Shown: positions 52,772-62,373, counted from the stretch's first letter. The stretch: DNA of 64,000 bases from an uncultured Tateyamaria sp. (GCA_905480645.1 CAJQRC010000010.1:1-64000); one strand, 5' to 3'. Numbers and translations: made by a program. Notes: generated by a model not told the origin, from the sequence alone.

Positions 52772-54309
52772 CTCATTGGATCATTGCTCCTGTCATTCTC
52801 CCTGCTATTTTAGCTCCCTTCATAATACTTGCGGCACGCTATCATCTTGGTATTCAGCGAGTTTTTTCTGTTGCAGGCGTCATTGGATTGATTGCTGTTG
52901 CAACTGGGTTGGCTTGGCAAGCCTCAGATGGATCTGTGATGCTGTATCAATTGGGCGGCTGGGCTGCACCATTTGGCATTGTTATTGTAGGGGATCGACT
53001 GTCAACACTGATGGTTCTTTTAACGTCGGTTTTAGCTCTTTTTGTATTGTTATATTCAATTGGTTCAAACTGGGATAACCGAGGCCGTCATTTTCATGCG
53101 CTTTACCATTTTCAGCTTATGGGAATCATGGGAGCATTTTTAACTGGTGACTTATTTAATTTGTTCGTTTTCTTTGAAGTATTACTGATTGCTTCATACG
53201 GTCTGATGATTCATTCTGGAGGGGATTTACGGCTGCGTGCAGGGGTCCAATACGTCCTGTTCAACCTTTTGGGATCAACCTTGTTTCTTTTTGCATTAGG
53301 TTCAATTTATGCTGAAACTGGAACGCTAAATATGGCTGATATTGCACAGCGGGTTCAGTTGATTGACGATAATGCGACAGCTGGAATTCGCGTGGCTGCT
53401 GTGCTGCTTTTGCTAGTATTTATTATCAAAGCAGCTGTATTCCCACTACATTTTTGGCTGCCTTCCAGTTATGCAGAAGCGCCAGGGCCAGTTGCTGCTC
53501 TGTTTGCTATCATGACCAAGGTCGGTGCCTACGCTATCATACGCGTATACACTGTAATTTTTCCGCCGGACCTTTTAGTAACCAATGGATTGCATACAAA
53601 ATGGCTTTTGCCCTTTGCGCTGATTTCACTGGTAGTTGGAGTTTGTGGTGTACTCGCCGCTCGTAAATTAGATCGATTAGCTGCATACTCAATCGTAGCA
53701 TCGATGGGTATGGTTATGATAGCAATCTCATTTTTTACGCTTAGCAGTATTGCCGCCGCTTTATACTATATAGTTCATTCTACTTTTGCTGCTGCTGCCT
53801 TGTTTTTGATTGTCGATCTCGTGCGGACTAGCCGCGCTAACCTTGAGCTTACGGAGCAGCCTCCGGTTTCTGATGCAGCTTTAACAGCAGGACTTTTTTT
53901 TATTGCGGCAATTGCGATGACAGGTTTACCACCACTATCGGGATTTATGGGCAAATTATTAATACTTGATGCTGCTTTTGATACTGAAAATATGGTTTGG
54001 GTTTGGAGTGTAATACTGGTAGCCAGTCTAGTCAGTATCGTTGGATTTTCTCGTGCTGGCAGCATAGTTTTTTGGAAAACTCAAAACTGTGAGCAGGTTG
54101 AGAATAATGTCAATCATATTGCCCCGACGGCTTTGTCGTATGCGGGGATCGGTGGTTTAATAGCAGTGCTAGTAATCTACACAATTTTCTCTGGTCCAAT
54201 CTACCACTACATGGTTGCAACGGCAGAACAATTGTTTGCTCCTAAGGAATACATCAGTACTGTTCTTGAGTCGCCAGGAAAATTGACCAAATCAACGGAA
54301 GGATACTAA
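52768..54309 (+). CDS. mrpD: Na+/H+ antiporter subunit D
   Basis: A 513-residue NuoM/NuoN-like proton-translocating subunit with about 14 helices. The conserved Glu in NLFVFFEVLLIASYGLM and the Lys in IIKAAVFPLHFWLPSSYAEAPGPVAALFAIMTKVGAYA are present. Overlaps mrpC by four bases; mrpE starts one base after it. Confidence 0.94.
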   Translation: MTHWIIAPVILPAILAPFIILAARYHLGIQRVFSVAGVIGLIAVATGLAWQASDGSVMLYQLGGWAAPFGIVIVGDRLSTLMVLLTSVLALFVLLYSIGSNWDNRGRHFHALYHFQLMGIMGAFLTGDLFNLFVFFEVLLIASYGLMIHSGGDLRLRAGVQYVLFNLLGSTLFLFALGSIYAETGTLNMADIAQRVQLIDDNATAGIRVAAVLLLLVFIIKAAVFPLHFWLPSSYAEAPGPVAALFAIMTKVGAYAIIRVYTVIFPPDLLVTNGLHTKWLLPFALISLVVGVCGVLAARKLDRLAAYSIVASMGMVMIAISFFTLSSIAAALYYIVHSTFAAAALFLIVDLVRTSRANLELTEQPPVSDAALTAGLFFIAAIAMTGLPPLSGFMGKLLILDAAFDTENMVWVWSVILVASLVSIVGFSRAGSIVFWKTQNCEQVENNVNHIAPTALSYAGIGGLIAVLVIYTIFSGPIYHYMVATAEQLFAPKEYISTVLESPGKLTKSTEGY

Positions 54310-54310
54310 G

Positions 54311-54811
54311 TTGGCTAAGGCATTTAATTGGCTTTTACCGCATCCATTGCTAACGCTACTGCTAGTAATGGTTTGGCTACTGTTGCAAAATAGTTTTTCG
54401 GGTGGGATGTTCGTTTTTGGTGTTATCCTCAGTGTGATTATTCCGAAATTTACTGCTGTTTGGTGGCCAGACAGACCGATGGGCATTCGTTTAGGACGCA
54501 TGTTATTGTATTCGCTACTCGTAATTTGGGATATTATTATCGCAAATTTTGAAGTCGCTTGGATTGTATTAACCCGCCCGAATTCTAAACTTCGGCCTGC
54601 ATGGGTGGTAGTGCCACTCGATTTGGTAAAACCTGAAGCGATTACCGTTTTGGCAGGGACCATAACCCTTACGCCTGGTACTTTGTCTGCCGATTTATCC
54701 GACGAAGGTCACAGCTTGTTGGTACATGCGCTGCATACGGATGATCCAAGCGCCGTCTCCTATGATATTAAAAATCGCTATGAACGCCGACTTAAGGAGA
54801 TTTTCTTATGA
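54311..54811 (+). CDS. mrpE: Na+/H+ antiporter subunit E
   Basis: A 166-residue protein with two or three N-terminal helices and a cytoplasmic domain containing the MrpE pattern LVKPEAITVLAGTITLTPGTLSADLS. TTG start with GGAAGGATAC upstream. Overlaps mrpF by four bases. Confidence 0.92.
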   Translation: MAKAFNWLLPHPLLTLLLVMVWLLLQNSFSGGMFVFGVILSVIIPKFTAVWWPDRPMGIRLGRMLLYSLLVIWDIIIANFEVAWIVLTRPNSKLRPAWVVVPLDLVKPEAITVLAGTITLTPGTLSADLSDEGHSLLVHALHTDDPSAVSYDIKNRYERRLKEIFL

Positions 54812-55095
54812 ACTTTGCGATTGATTTGATGAATTTTATACTGATCATTTCTTTCGTAGCGGTCGTTTTAGCACAAATTATGTCGATGATCCGGTTGTTG
54901 ATCGGACCCACTACTGGTGACCGTATTCTTGCGCTTGACACAATGGTTGTAAACGTCATTGCACTTGTTGTTCTTTTAGGAATTTCTCAAGGAACAAGGA
55001 TTTACTTTGAGGTTTCACTTATCATTGCAATGCTTGGTTTTGTATCCACAGTTGCCTATGCGCGTTTTGTATTGCGGGGAGATGTTATTGAATGA
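54808..55095 (+). CDS. mrpF: Na+/H+ antiporter subunit F
   Basis: A 95-residue, three-helix protein with the MrpF signature RLLIGPTTGDRILALDTMVVNVIALVVLLG. Overlaps both neighbours by four bases. Confidence 0.92.
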   Translation: MNFAIDLMNFILIISFVAVVLAQIMSMIRLLIGPTTGDRILALDTMVVNVIALVVLLGISQGTRIYFEVSLIIAMLGFVSTVAYARFVLRGDVIE

Positions 55096-55469
55096 TACTT
55101 GAAAATATCGCTGTCTATGCCCTTGTGCTTTTTTTATTGATTGGCTCCCTTTTTTCATTGGTTGGAGTTATTGGGTTATTGAAATTTAATGATCCGATGA
55201 CGCGTTTGCACGCGCCAACTAAAGTTGGAACTGTGGGCGTTGGAGCGTTTTTAGTAGCCTCGATGATAAATTCTGCAACGTTTGGGGACGGTTGGTCGAT
55301 GCAGGAGTTGTTGATTATGATTTTTTTATTCGTAACTGCCCCAATTTCAGCAAATTTCATTGCTAAAGTGCATATGCACTCTCAGGTAGGTAAAACACCT
55401 CCGCCACCTATTAAAGACGATATATGGTCGACATTGGCAGTCCCTAAAAGTGATCCGCCAGAAGAGTAG
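55092..55469 (+). CDS. mrpG: Na+/H+ antiporter subunit G
   Basis: A 125-residue protein with three helices and the MrpG pattern GVIGLLKFNDPMTRLHAPTKVGTVGVGAFLVAS, then a charged C-terminal tail. Last gene of the mrp operon; a 204-base gap follows. Confidence 0.92.
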   Translation: MILENIAVYALVLFLLIGSLFSLVGVIGLLKFNDPMTRLHAPTKVGTVGVGAFLVASMINSATFGDGWSMQELLIMIFLFVTAPISANFIAKVHMHSQVGKTPPPPIKDDIWSTLAVPKSDPPEE

Positions 55470-55592
55470 GTTAAGCGGACTTAGATATAAAATGACATTT
55501 GTAAAAGGAGCGCTGCGTAGTGCCCATATTGCGGTGATTTGCAGAGTTAAAACGTTTAAACGGCTAAATAATTGTTAGTTTAGAAGTTTTTA

Positions 55593-55651
55593 TTGCGGCA
55601 CGCGCAATGAAGTAGATTTGCTTTTAACTATATAAGGCCTTAATGCCGCAA
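55593..55651. repeat. Inverted repeat upstream of psd
   Basis: TTGCGGCA (55593-55600) and TGCCGCAA (55644-55651) are perfect inverted copies separated by 43 bases in the mrpG-psd gap. They could form a long-range stem in the psd leader or be a spaced operator. A 28-codon frame at 55491-55577 in the same gap lacks an RBS and is not called. Confidence 0.4.
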
Positions 55652-55673
55652 AGGTGAAAACACTGAAAGACTA

Positions 55674-56372
55674 ATGTTTATGAATATGCTTAAGATCGTT
55701 GCTGTCCCCATGCATAAAGAGGGGCGAAAGTTTGTTGCAATTTTTGCAGCTATTTCCGTTTGTTTATCCTTCATATGGGAACCTCTTTTTTGGTTGGGTC
55801 TTGGTATCACTGTTTGGTGCTACTACTTTTTTCGAGACCCTATAAGGATAATACCGCAAGACCCTGACCTAGTTGTTTCACCAGCAGACGGTATCGTCTC
55901 CCTTATAGAAAAAGTAGTTCCACCTGTGGAACTTGATCTTGGGGAAGCTGCCCTGACGCGTATTTCGGTATTTATGAATGTTTTTAATTGCCACGTTAAT
56001 CGGGCGCCAATCTCAGGAACCGTAACACACATTAGCTATCATCATGGTAAATTCTTGAATGCGTCATTAGATAAAGCTAGCCAACACAATGAGCGTAATG
56101 GGTTATCAATTGAGGGTTCCAATGGAGTGCGTATTGGTGTTGTTCAAATTGCTGGTCTGGTAGCTCGTCGGATTGTTTGCTTTGTTCAGGTTGGAGATCT
56201 TTTTAAAGCCGGCTACCGCTTTGGTCTGATCCGTTTTGGTAGTCGACTTGATATTTACCTGCCAGCTGGAATTGCGCCGCTAGTTAGTGTTGGACAAACG
56301 GCCGTTGCTGGAGAAACAGTCCTCGCCAACCTAGTAGGGTCTCAGAGAAACTTAATTGGCGCCTCTGAATGA
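55674..56372 (+). CDS. psd: Phosphatidylserine decarboxylase proenzyme
   Basis: A 232-residue short-form (PSD-A) enzyme. It has an N-terminal hydrophobic pair ([30 protein letters not shown]), the SPADGIVS strand with its catalytic Asp, [11 protein letters not shown] with catalytic His residues, and the C-terminal autocleavage motif RFGSR, where Ser becomes the pyruvoyl group. It makes phosphatidylethanolamine from phosphatidylserine. Several in-frame ATGs exist near the start; the first is shown. It overlaps pssA by four bases, so the two steps of the pathway are coupled. Confidence 0.94.
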   Translation: MFMNMLKIVAVPMHKEGRKFVAIFAAISVCLSFIWEPLFWLGLGITVWCYYFFRDPIRIIPQDPDLVVSPADGIVSLIEKVVPPVELDLGEAALTRISVFMNVFNCHVNRAPISGTVTHISYHHGKFLNASLDKASQHNERNGLSIEGSNGVRIGVVQIAGLVARRIVCFVQVGDLFKAGYRFGLIRFGSRLDIYLPAGIAPLVSVGQTAVAGETVLANLVGSQRNLIGASE

Positions 56373-57115
56373 GTGAAACCTCACGGGTCAAACTACGCCA
56401 TGTTATTCCAAGTGTCGTAACTGTTTTTGCTATTTGTGCTGGCCTGACTTCGGTTAAGATGAGTATGGAGGGCCACATTGAAGCAGGTCTTTATTTCATT
56501 CTACTCGCAGTATTTCTGGATGCGGCAGATGGTAAACTTGCGCGGTTTTTAGATACGGCTAGTCCATTTGGAGCGGAGCTTGATACACTTGCTGATTTTT
56601 TTAATTTTGGCATCGCGCCTGGAATTATGATCTACCACACCCTTTATCAGGGAACTGAGTATGCAAACCTCGGCTGGCTTGCAACTTTGGTGTTAGCCAT
56701 TTGCTGTGCTTTGAGATTGGCTCGATTTAATTTATCTTCAAAAGGCGAGGAAGTTTCTCTTAAAAAGGACAGTTTTTTTGTTGGGGTACCAGCACCTGCT
56801 TTGGCATGTTTGGCCCTTATGCCCGTTTTTATGCACCTGTATGGTTGGGAAAATACAGAACTTCCTGTGTTGCGCGCTGTATATATTATCGGTGTAGGTC
56901 TTTTAGCCGTCAGTACAATTCCAACTTTTTCGATAAAACATGCATCAATTAGACGAAGCCATTTACCGTTCGCTATTGTGGCCTTTGTATCTTTGATAGT
57001 GTTTTTAATGGTGTTTACTTGGCCCACACTTATCGTTGCAAATGTTTGTTATCTCGCGTCGTTGCCAATCTCTTATTTTGCTCAACTAAAGCGCACGAAG
57101 TCGCAAAAGACTTGA
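56369..57115 (+). CDS. pssA: CDP-diacylglycerol--serine O-phosphatidyltransferase
   Basis: A 248-residue membrane enzyme with about eight helices. The CDP-alcohol phosphotransferase motif DAADGKLAR...GAELDTLAD is complete, with all four catalytic Asp residues. It makes phosphatidylserine, which Psd then decarboxylates. Extra C-terminal helices fit the PssA type II family. Confidence 0.94.
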   Translation: MSETSRVKLRHVIPSVVTVFAICAGLTSVKMSMEGHIEAGLYFILLAVFLDAADGKLARFLDTASPFGAELDTLADFFNFGIAPGIMIYHTLYQGTEYANLGWLATLVLAICCALRLARFNLSSKGEEVSLKKDSFFVGVPAPALACLALMPVFMHLYGWENTELPVLRAVYIIGVGLLAVSTIPTFSIKHASIRRSHLPFAIVAFVSLIVFLMVFTWPTLIVANVCYLASLPISYFAQLKRTKSQKT

Positions 57116-57278
57116 GCTTAGATCAGAAGATTACCAATTCAAAAGTCTTACTGGTAGTTGAGTATCTGATTTTACTTTCTCGGGAGGAAGTCCGTATAAC
57201 TTCACAAATACGCAATACTGTTTTCAAAAGCCCCGCTATAACGCGAGGTCTTAATTTTACTTTACACTACTCGACTGT

Positions 57279-58673
57279 TTAACTGAAAACTGCGGACAAA
57301 GCTGTATCAACGGCGTCTAAAATATGGTTGATATCATCTTTCGTGGCGATAAGTGCAGGTGAGAAGCACAGAGTATTATTTTTGCCGGGGAGTGATCGAT
57401 TTGTTGCGCCGATGATTACCCCTTGGGCCATACAGTTACCGACAACAGCTTGTACTTTCTTTTCGTCAGCTGGATCTCGGCTAGTACGATCTGCAACAAG
57501 CTCTGCACCAAGAAAAAGCCCTTTTCCTCTTACATCGCCGATAACGACATGCTTTTCGGCTAGGGCATTCAGTTTATCCAACATATACGCCCCCATATTA
57601 TTTGTGTTATCCAATAGCTCTTCATCTTCAATGATTTGCATGTTGGCAAGTGCGGCTGCCGGACCAGACGTACAACCGCCAAAGGTTGAAATGTCTCGGA
57701 AATAATTCATTGGATCAGTTGGATCGTTTTTGAACATGTCAAATACTGCTTCAGATGTAACTAAACAAGCAATAGCAGCATAGCCAGAGGCAACACCTTT
57801 AGCCATTGTTACCATGTCAGGCTGGATATCATAGTGTTGATAACCAAACCAGGTGCCGGTGCGCCCTACGCCGCAGACCACCTCATCAATATGCAGTAGA
57901 ATTTCATATTTCTTGCAAATTTCTGCAACGCGAGGCCAATAGCCATCAGGGGCTTCAATTACACCACCACCTGCAGTGACTGGTTCTAGGCAAAGTGCGC
58001 CAACTGTATCCGGGCCCTCGCGCAGGATGACTTCTTCAATCTGATTAGCAGCCCATTCGCCGTAGTTTTCTAATGGTGCGCCATTTTGTTCGTGTTTTCT
58101 GTATTCTAGGCAATGTGGCACACGAATAAATCCCGGTGTGAAGGGACCATATTGAGCGTTGCGTTCGTCTTGACCACCTGCAGATAGACAAGCAATTGTC
58201 GTACCGTGATAGTCGCGGTCACGATAAAGAATTTTATGTTTTTTGCCGCCATAGCGTTTATGTGCAATTTGGCGGACCATTTTGAATGCCTTTTCATTCG
58301 CTTCTGAGCCGGAATTCATATAATAAACTCGGCTCATACCTGGCATTTTACTAATCAGCTTTTCGGCGAACAGTGCGCCAGGAATTGAACCGGCAGAGCC
58401 CGCAAAATAGTTCATTTTGACCAATTGATCGCGCACAGCGTCAGCAATGCTCTCACGCCCGTAGCCGACATTAACTGTCCAGACACCGCCTGATACGGCA
58501 TCTAAGTGCTCTTTACCTTTCTGATCCCAGACCTTCATGCCTTTGCCCTCGACAATAATCCGTGGGTCGATGGCGGTTTCAAACGGCTGGTGCTGAATCA
58601 GGTGGTGCCAAACATTTGCACGATCTGCTTCGACAATGCGACTAATATCGTTTTCAGAAAACGTTCCGTCCAT
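57279..58673 (-). CDS. tpa: Taurine--pyruvate aminotransferase
   Basis: A 464-residue class III PLP aminotransferase. MNSGSEANEKAFKM binds PLP phosphate, LLHIDEVVCGVGRTGTWFGYQ carries the Asp that contacts the pyridine, and the Schiff-base Lys is in MAKGVASGY. The N-terminal DRANVWHHLIQHQPFE and close linkage to tauABC support Tpa, which transfers the taurine amino group to pyruvate, giving sulfoacetaldehyde and alanine. The next enzyme, Xsc, is not in the window. It diverges from tauA across a 390-base gap. Confidence 0.92.
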   Translation of the reverse strand: MDGTFSENDISRIVEADRANVWHHLIQHQPFETAIDPRIIVEGKGMKVWDQKGKEHLDAVSGGVWTVNVGYGRESIADAVRDQLVKMNYFAGSAGSIPGALFAEKLISKMPGMSRVYYMNSGSEANEKAFKMVRQIAHKRYGGKKHKILYRDRDYHGTTIACLSAGGQDERNAQYGPFTPGFIRVPHCLEYRKHEQNGAPLENYGEWAANQIEEVILREGPDTVGALCLEPVTAGGGVIEAPDGYWPRVAEICKKYEILLHIDEVVCGVGRTGTWFGYQHYDIQPDMVTMAKGVASGYAAIACLVTSEAVFDMFKNDPTDPMNYFRDISTFGGCTSGPAAALANMQIIEDEELLDNTNNMGAYMLDKLNALAEKHVVIGDVRGKGLFLGAELVADRTSRDPADEKKVQAVVGNCMAQGVIIGATNRSLPGKNNTLCFSPALIATKDDINHILDAVDTALSAVFS

Positions 58674-59063
58674 ACTGTAAACCTTTCAATGCGATCTGGC
58701 CCTAATAGAATATGCCTCACTGAGCGCTCTGCTTAAGACTTTTGATGAGATTCTAGTTTTCATAATAGGGCCAAATTAAAGGTATAAATAGTGCCAGTTT
58801 GATATTCGTGGTTGTTTCTATTATTGGAATTAGACAAGAATTCATTATTTGTGGCGTTTACATGTAGGTTTTAAATTGAAATCTTTAGACTTTTTAAGTG
58901 ATTTTGTGACGGGAAAAAAGATTAATGATTGCTTCTCTTCAAATAATAGCCGCGGATAATCCGAATGTGAAAAGATTGAACTCTTTTGTCCATGGTATAC
59001 CACCTAAGACCCATATATAAGCTTGCACAATAAATTTGCATTCGAAACATGGGAGAAACTTAA
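58674..59063. promoter_or_regulatory. Divergent tpa-tauA control region
   Basis: A 390-base AT-rich gap with no gene. TGGCCCTA at 58697-58704 and its inverted copy TAGGGCCA at 58766-58773 flank a 61-base spacer close to tpa and may be an operator pair. No MocR-type TauR gene is in the window. The tauA RBS GGGAGAAA lies just before its ATG. Confidence 0.4.
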
Positions 59064-60059
59064 ATGACGTTCAAATCAAAATTGATGGGTGCAGTAACAG
59101 CCACCGCATTGCTTACGGGTGTACAAGGCGCAATGGCTGAAGAAATTACGGTCGCGTATTTCTTAGAATGGCCAATGCCTTTCCAGTACGCCAAAGAGAC
59201 AGGCATGTATGAAGCTGGGATGGGTGGTACAACAATTAACTGGGTTAGCTTTGATACTGGTACCGCAATGAGCGCGGCAATGGCGTCTGGCGACGTACAT
59301 ATTTCTGTCAGTCAAGGGGTGCCCCCTTTTGTTGTGGCTGTGTCTGGAGGTTTGGATATCCAACTTGTTGATGTTGCTGTTTCTTATTCTGACAATGACA
59401 ACTGTGTCGTGGCTTCATCGCTTGAAATCGATAAAGATTCTGCTGGTGAATTGGTAGGAAAAAAAGTCTCTGTGCCACTGGGTACTGCTGCTCACTATGG
59501 CTTCCTTAGTCAGATGAACCATTTCGGTGTTGATCCTGCTTCTATGGACATTGTTGACATGGCTCCCGCTGAAGGTGCCGCCGCGCTGGCGCAGGGCTCT
59601 GTCGATATGGCATGTGGTTGGGGTGGAGCACTACGTCGCATGAAAGAAAGTGGGAACGTATTACTGACTGGTGCAGAAAAGCAGGAATTGGGCATTCTTG
59701 TATTCGATGCTACAACCGCACCAGCCAATTTTATAGCAGAAGATGGCGAGTTGCTTTCTAAATTTCTGGCGGTAACAGCTGAAGCAAACGCTATGTGGAA
59801 TAGTGGTGATCACACTGATAAAATGTTACCAGTCATAGCCAAAGATTCTGGTATGGATGAAACAGCTACTGCAGAAACGATGGCTGGTTTTGTTTTTCCC
59901 AGTGTTGATGAGCAGCTGAGCGCAGCTTGGCTTGGTGGAACAGCGCAATCCTTTATGAAAGGCGTTGCGGATGTGTTTGTGGCTTCAGGTTCAATTGATG
60001 GCGCATTGGACAGCTATGATGGCACAGTCAATATTGGCCCGCTTGAAGCTGCTAAGTAA
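59064..60059 (+). CDS. tauA: Taurine-binding periplasmic protein
   Basis: A 331-residue ABC binding protein. Signal peptide ends QGAMA (about residue 25). The NMT1/TauA fold is seen in ITVAYFLEWPMPFQYAKETG and SQGVPPFVVAVSGG; binding-pocket Trp and aromatic residues are plausible in YFLEWP. It starts the tauABC unit and is followed by a strong hairpin. Its partner aminotransferase is encoded divergently, so taurine is the likely ligand. Confidence 0.92.
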   Translation: MTFKSKLMGAVTATALLTGVQGAMAEEITVAYFLEWPMPFQYAKETGMYEAGMGGTTINWVSFDTGTAMSAAMASGDVHISVSQGVPPFVVAVSGGLDIQLVDVAVSYSDNDNCVVASSLEIDKDSAGELVGKKVSVPLGTAAHYGFLSQMNHFGVDPASMDIVDMAPAEGAAALAQGSVDMACGWGGALRRMKESGNVLLTGAEKQELGILVFDATTAPANFIAEDGELLSKFLAVTAEANAMWNSGDHTDKMLPVIAKDSGMDETATAETMAGFVFPSVDEQLSAAWLGGTAQSFMKGVADVFVASGSIDGALDSYDGTVNIGPLEAAK

Positions 60060-60066
60060 AAAAGAT

Positions 60067-60096
60067 TGGTTCGCGCACAACAACGCGCGCGAACCA
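60067..60096 (+). terminator. Intercistronic hairpin between tauA and tauB
   Basis: TGGTTCGCGC (60067-60076) and GCGCGAACCA (60087-60096) form a perfect 10-bp stem 7 bases after tauA, followed by TTTCT only. It is probably an attenuator or mRNA-stabilising element. Confidence 0.7.
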
Positions 60097-60178
60097 TTTC
60101 TGTCCAGAATCAAGCCGAACATCAGCTAATTTGGTGTGAAGCAATTTTTCTTGCATCGATAATAATAGGTGAGACGTG

Positions 60179-60985
60179 ATGTCGGGACTTTCTATACAAA
60201 GTATTTCGATGCGATTTGATCTGCCTAATGGTGAGTCTGTCCAAGCCCTCCAAGACGTATCAATCGACTTAAAAGCTGGCGAACTTTTAAGTGTCCTCGG
60301 CCCGTCGGGTTGTGGAAAGACAACTCTGCTTAATATCGTTGCTGGCTTTATAGCACCAACTGCCGGTAGAATGATGTTGAATGGTCATGAGATTGATGGC
60401 CCTGATGCGGAGCGCGGTATGGTGTTCCAACAAGGTGCTTTGTTTGAGTGGATGAGTGTTCGCGAAAATGTAGGTTTTGGTCCGTCGATGAAGGGGATGC
60501 CAAAAAAAAATAAAGTAGAAATTGTAGATCACCTATTAGACGTTGTTGGTCTACAAGATTTTAAAGAAAAGGCTGTTTACGAACTGTCTGGTGGCATGCA
60601 ACAGCGTGTGGCTTTGGCCCGCTGCTTAGCAAATGATCCAGATGTTATTTTAATGGATGAGCCTTTGGGCGCACTTGACGCTCTAACCCGTGAAAAGATG
60701 CAGTCATTAGTACTTAAACTTTGGAAGGAAACGGGCAAAACAATCATCCTCATTACGCACTCAGTTGAAGAAGCCTTGTTACTAGGTGAGCGATTAATAG
60801 TTATGGCTCCTCGTCCAGGTCGAATCCATAAAGAATATCATTTACCCTTCGCAGAAATAGGCGTGGGGGAAGATCTGCGTAATGTAAAAAAACTCATTGA
60901 ATTTACCGAACGCCGTGAAGAAATTTTAGGTATGATTTGGGATATGGAAGAAGAAATTATGGGCCGTTCGGAGGCAGTATCATGA
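60179..60985 (+). CDS. tauB: Taurine ABC transporter ATP-binding protein
   Basis: A 268-residue ABC ATPase. The ATG at 60179 is preferred over the GTG three bases earlier because of spacing to TAGGTGAG. Walker A GPSGCGKTT, Q-loop MVFQQGALFEW, signature LSGGMQQRVALARCL, Walker B VILMDEPLGALD and switch His in LITHS are complete. Overlaps tauC by four bases. Confidence 0.93.
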   Translation: MSGLSIQSISMRFDLPNGESVQALQDVSIDLKAGELLSVLGPSGCGKTTLLNIVAGFIAPTAGRMMLNGHEIDGPDAERGMVFQQGALFEWMSVRENVGFGPSMKGMPKKNKVEIVDHLLDVVGLQDFKEKAVYELSGGMQQRVALARCLANDPDVILMDEPLGALDALTREKMQSLVLKLWKETGKTIILITHSVEEALLLGERLIVMAPRPGRIHKEYHLPFAEIGVGEDLRNVKKLIEFTERREEILGMIWDMEEEIMGRSEAVS

Positions 60986-62247
60986 TTTTATTCCTGATTT
61001 ATGTGTTGATTTTTGTAGCTGCATTTTTTGCCGTAAAGACCGTAGCCTCCCGAAATTCAAACAGCGATTATGGCCCTTTGAAGACAGTAACATTTGGCGA
61101 TGAGAGTGCAGTAAAGCCTAGTCGCTCTGCGAGTGTCATTTCTATTTTATCCATATTTCTTTTATGGGCAATGTTCACTGGTTCTGTGTTGTTGCCTAAC
61201 TTTTTGCATGTGCCGGGACCGTTTGAGGGCGTAGGTACCTTTGAATACACGACACAGGCAGGAAGCAAACTTGATACTGCTACTGTTACTGTACTCGTTC
61301 ACCCGATCAGCAGTCCAGAAGAAGCACCTCCAGTAGATGTTGGTGATGGATGGGCCAAGAATGACTCGGTTGCTATTGGAATGTGGCGCTCCGATTTGCT
61401 CCGTGTTGATCGTAATGATGAGTTTGGTCGCAGTGATGGCGCTGAGATAATAGAGATTAATGGGTTTAAAGTTGAGCCTGGCGACACTATTGATGTGGGC
61501 TGGGGAACAGTAACTATTTCAGATAAAGGCACGCCTAATATCCAGCCTGCCAAGGGCTGGCAAATGGAAAGTATTTGGCTGCCTGCGCCGGAGGCAGTGG
61601 TAAAACGTGTTGGTGAGATTGCTAATGAAGGGTTCCGTGGTTCCACTCTTTGGGAGCATTTGGGTTATTCGCTCTTTCGAGTTATTATAGGGTTCTTCTT
61701 TGGTGCTTTAGTTGGAATTCCGCTTGGTTATGCCATGGGTTTAAGCAATTGGTTTCGAGGTTGGTTTGACCCCATTGTTGAATTCATGCGCCCGGTTCCT
61801 CCTTTAGCTTTGATTCCACTAGTTATTATCTGGGCGGGTATTGGTGAGACTGGGAAAATCATTTTGTTGTTTTTAGCCGCTCTTTGGATTATGGCCATAG
61901 CTGCAAGATCTGGGGTCTCTGGCGTTAATATCTCGAAGGTTCATGCTGCTTATTCCTTGGGTGCTAGTAAGTCGCAGATAATGCGTTATGTGATTGTACC
62001 GAATTCGTTGCCAGAAATCTTTACAGGTGCCAGAGTTGCGATGGGTGTTTGTTGGGGTACCGTCGTTGCAGCAGAGCTTGTAGCTGCTGAACAGGGGGCA
62101 GGAATGATGATCATGGTTGCGTCTAAATTTCAGAATACAGATATTGTGATTATGGGGATCATATTGATCGGCATTATTGGTTTTGGAATAGATATGTTGA
62201 TGCGCTGGGCCGAACGAATTCTAGTTCCTTGGAAAGGTAAAGGTTGA
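60982..62247 (+). CDS. tauC: Taurine ABC transporter permease with inserted domain
   Basis: A 421-residue permease starting MILFLIYVLIFVAAFFAVKT at the ATGA overlap with tauB. E. coli TauC has about 275 residues. Here an extra N-terminal helix (1-20) is present, and about 120 residues (roughly 78-198, including VEPGDTIDVGWGTVTIS) are inserted between the helix IFLLWAMFTGSVLLPNF and the LPAPEAVVKRV segment that normally follows directly. The core keeps the EAA loop (YSLGASKSQIMRYVIVPNSLPEIFTGARVAMG). The insert is polar and beta-rich and should lie in the periplasm, where it may contact TauA. Confidence 0.9.
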   Translation: MILFLIYVLIFVAAFFAVKTVASRNSNSDYGPLKTVTFGDESAVKPSRSASVISILSIFLLWAMFTGSVLLPNFLHVPGPFEGVGTFEYTTQAGSKLDTATVTVLVHPISSPEEAPPVDVGDGWAKNDSVAIGMWRSDLLRVDRNDEFGRSDGAEIIEINGFKVEPGDTIDVGWGTVTISDKGTPNIQPAKGWQMESIWLPAPEAVVKRVGEIANEGFRGSTLWEHLGYSLFRVIIGFFFGALVGIPLGYAMGLSNWFRGWFDPIVEFMRPVPPLALIPLVIIWAGIGETGKIILLFLAALWIMAIAARSGVSGVNISKVHAAYSLGASKSQIMRYVIVPNSLPEIFTGARVAMGVCWGTVVAAELVAAEQGAGMMIMVASKFQNTDIVIMGIILIGIIGFGIDMLMRWAERILVPWKGKG

Positions 62248-62373
62248 CCTCTGATCAGGGTTAAGAATTGAAGTAGTGTCGTTGAGCTAAGCTTTCTATC
62301 CATAGTTTGAACACCTCATTGTGAAAGGTGAACTACTGTTATCCCAATATCTTTTAGATATTTAATAAAAGAA

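Noticed and set aside
55491-55577. 28-codon frame between mrpG and psd
   Set aside because: No Shine-Dalgarno sequence and no recognisable peptide features; could be chance.
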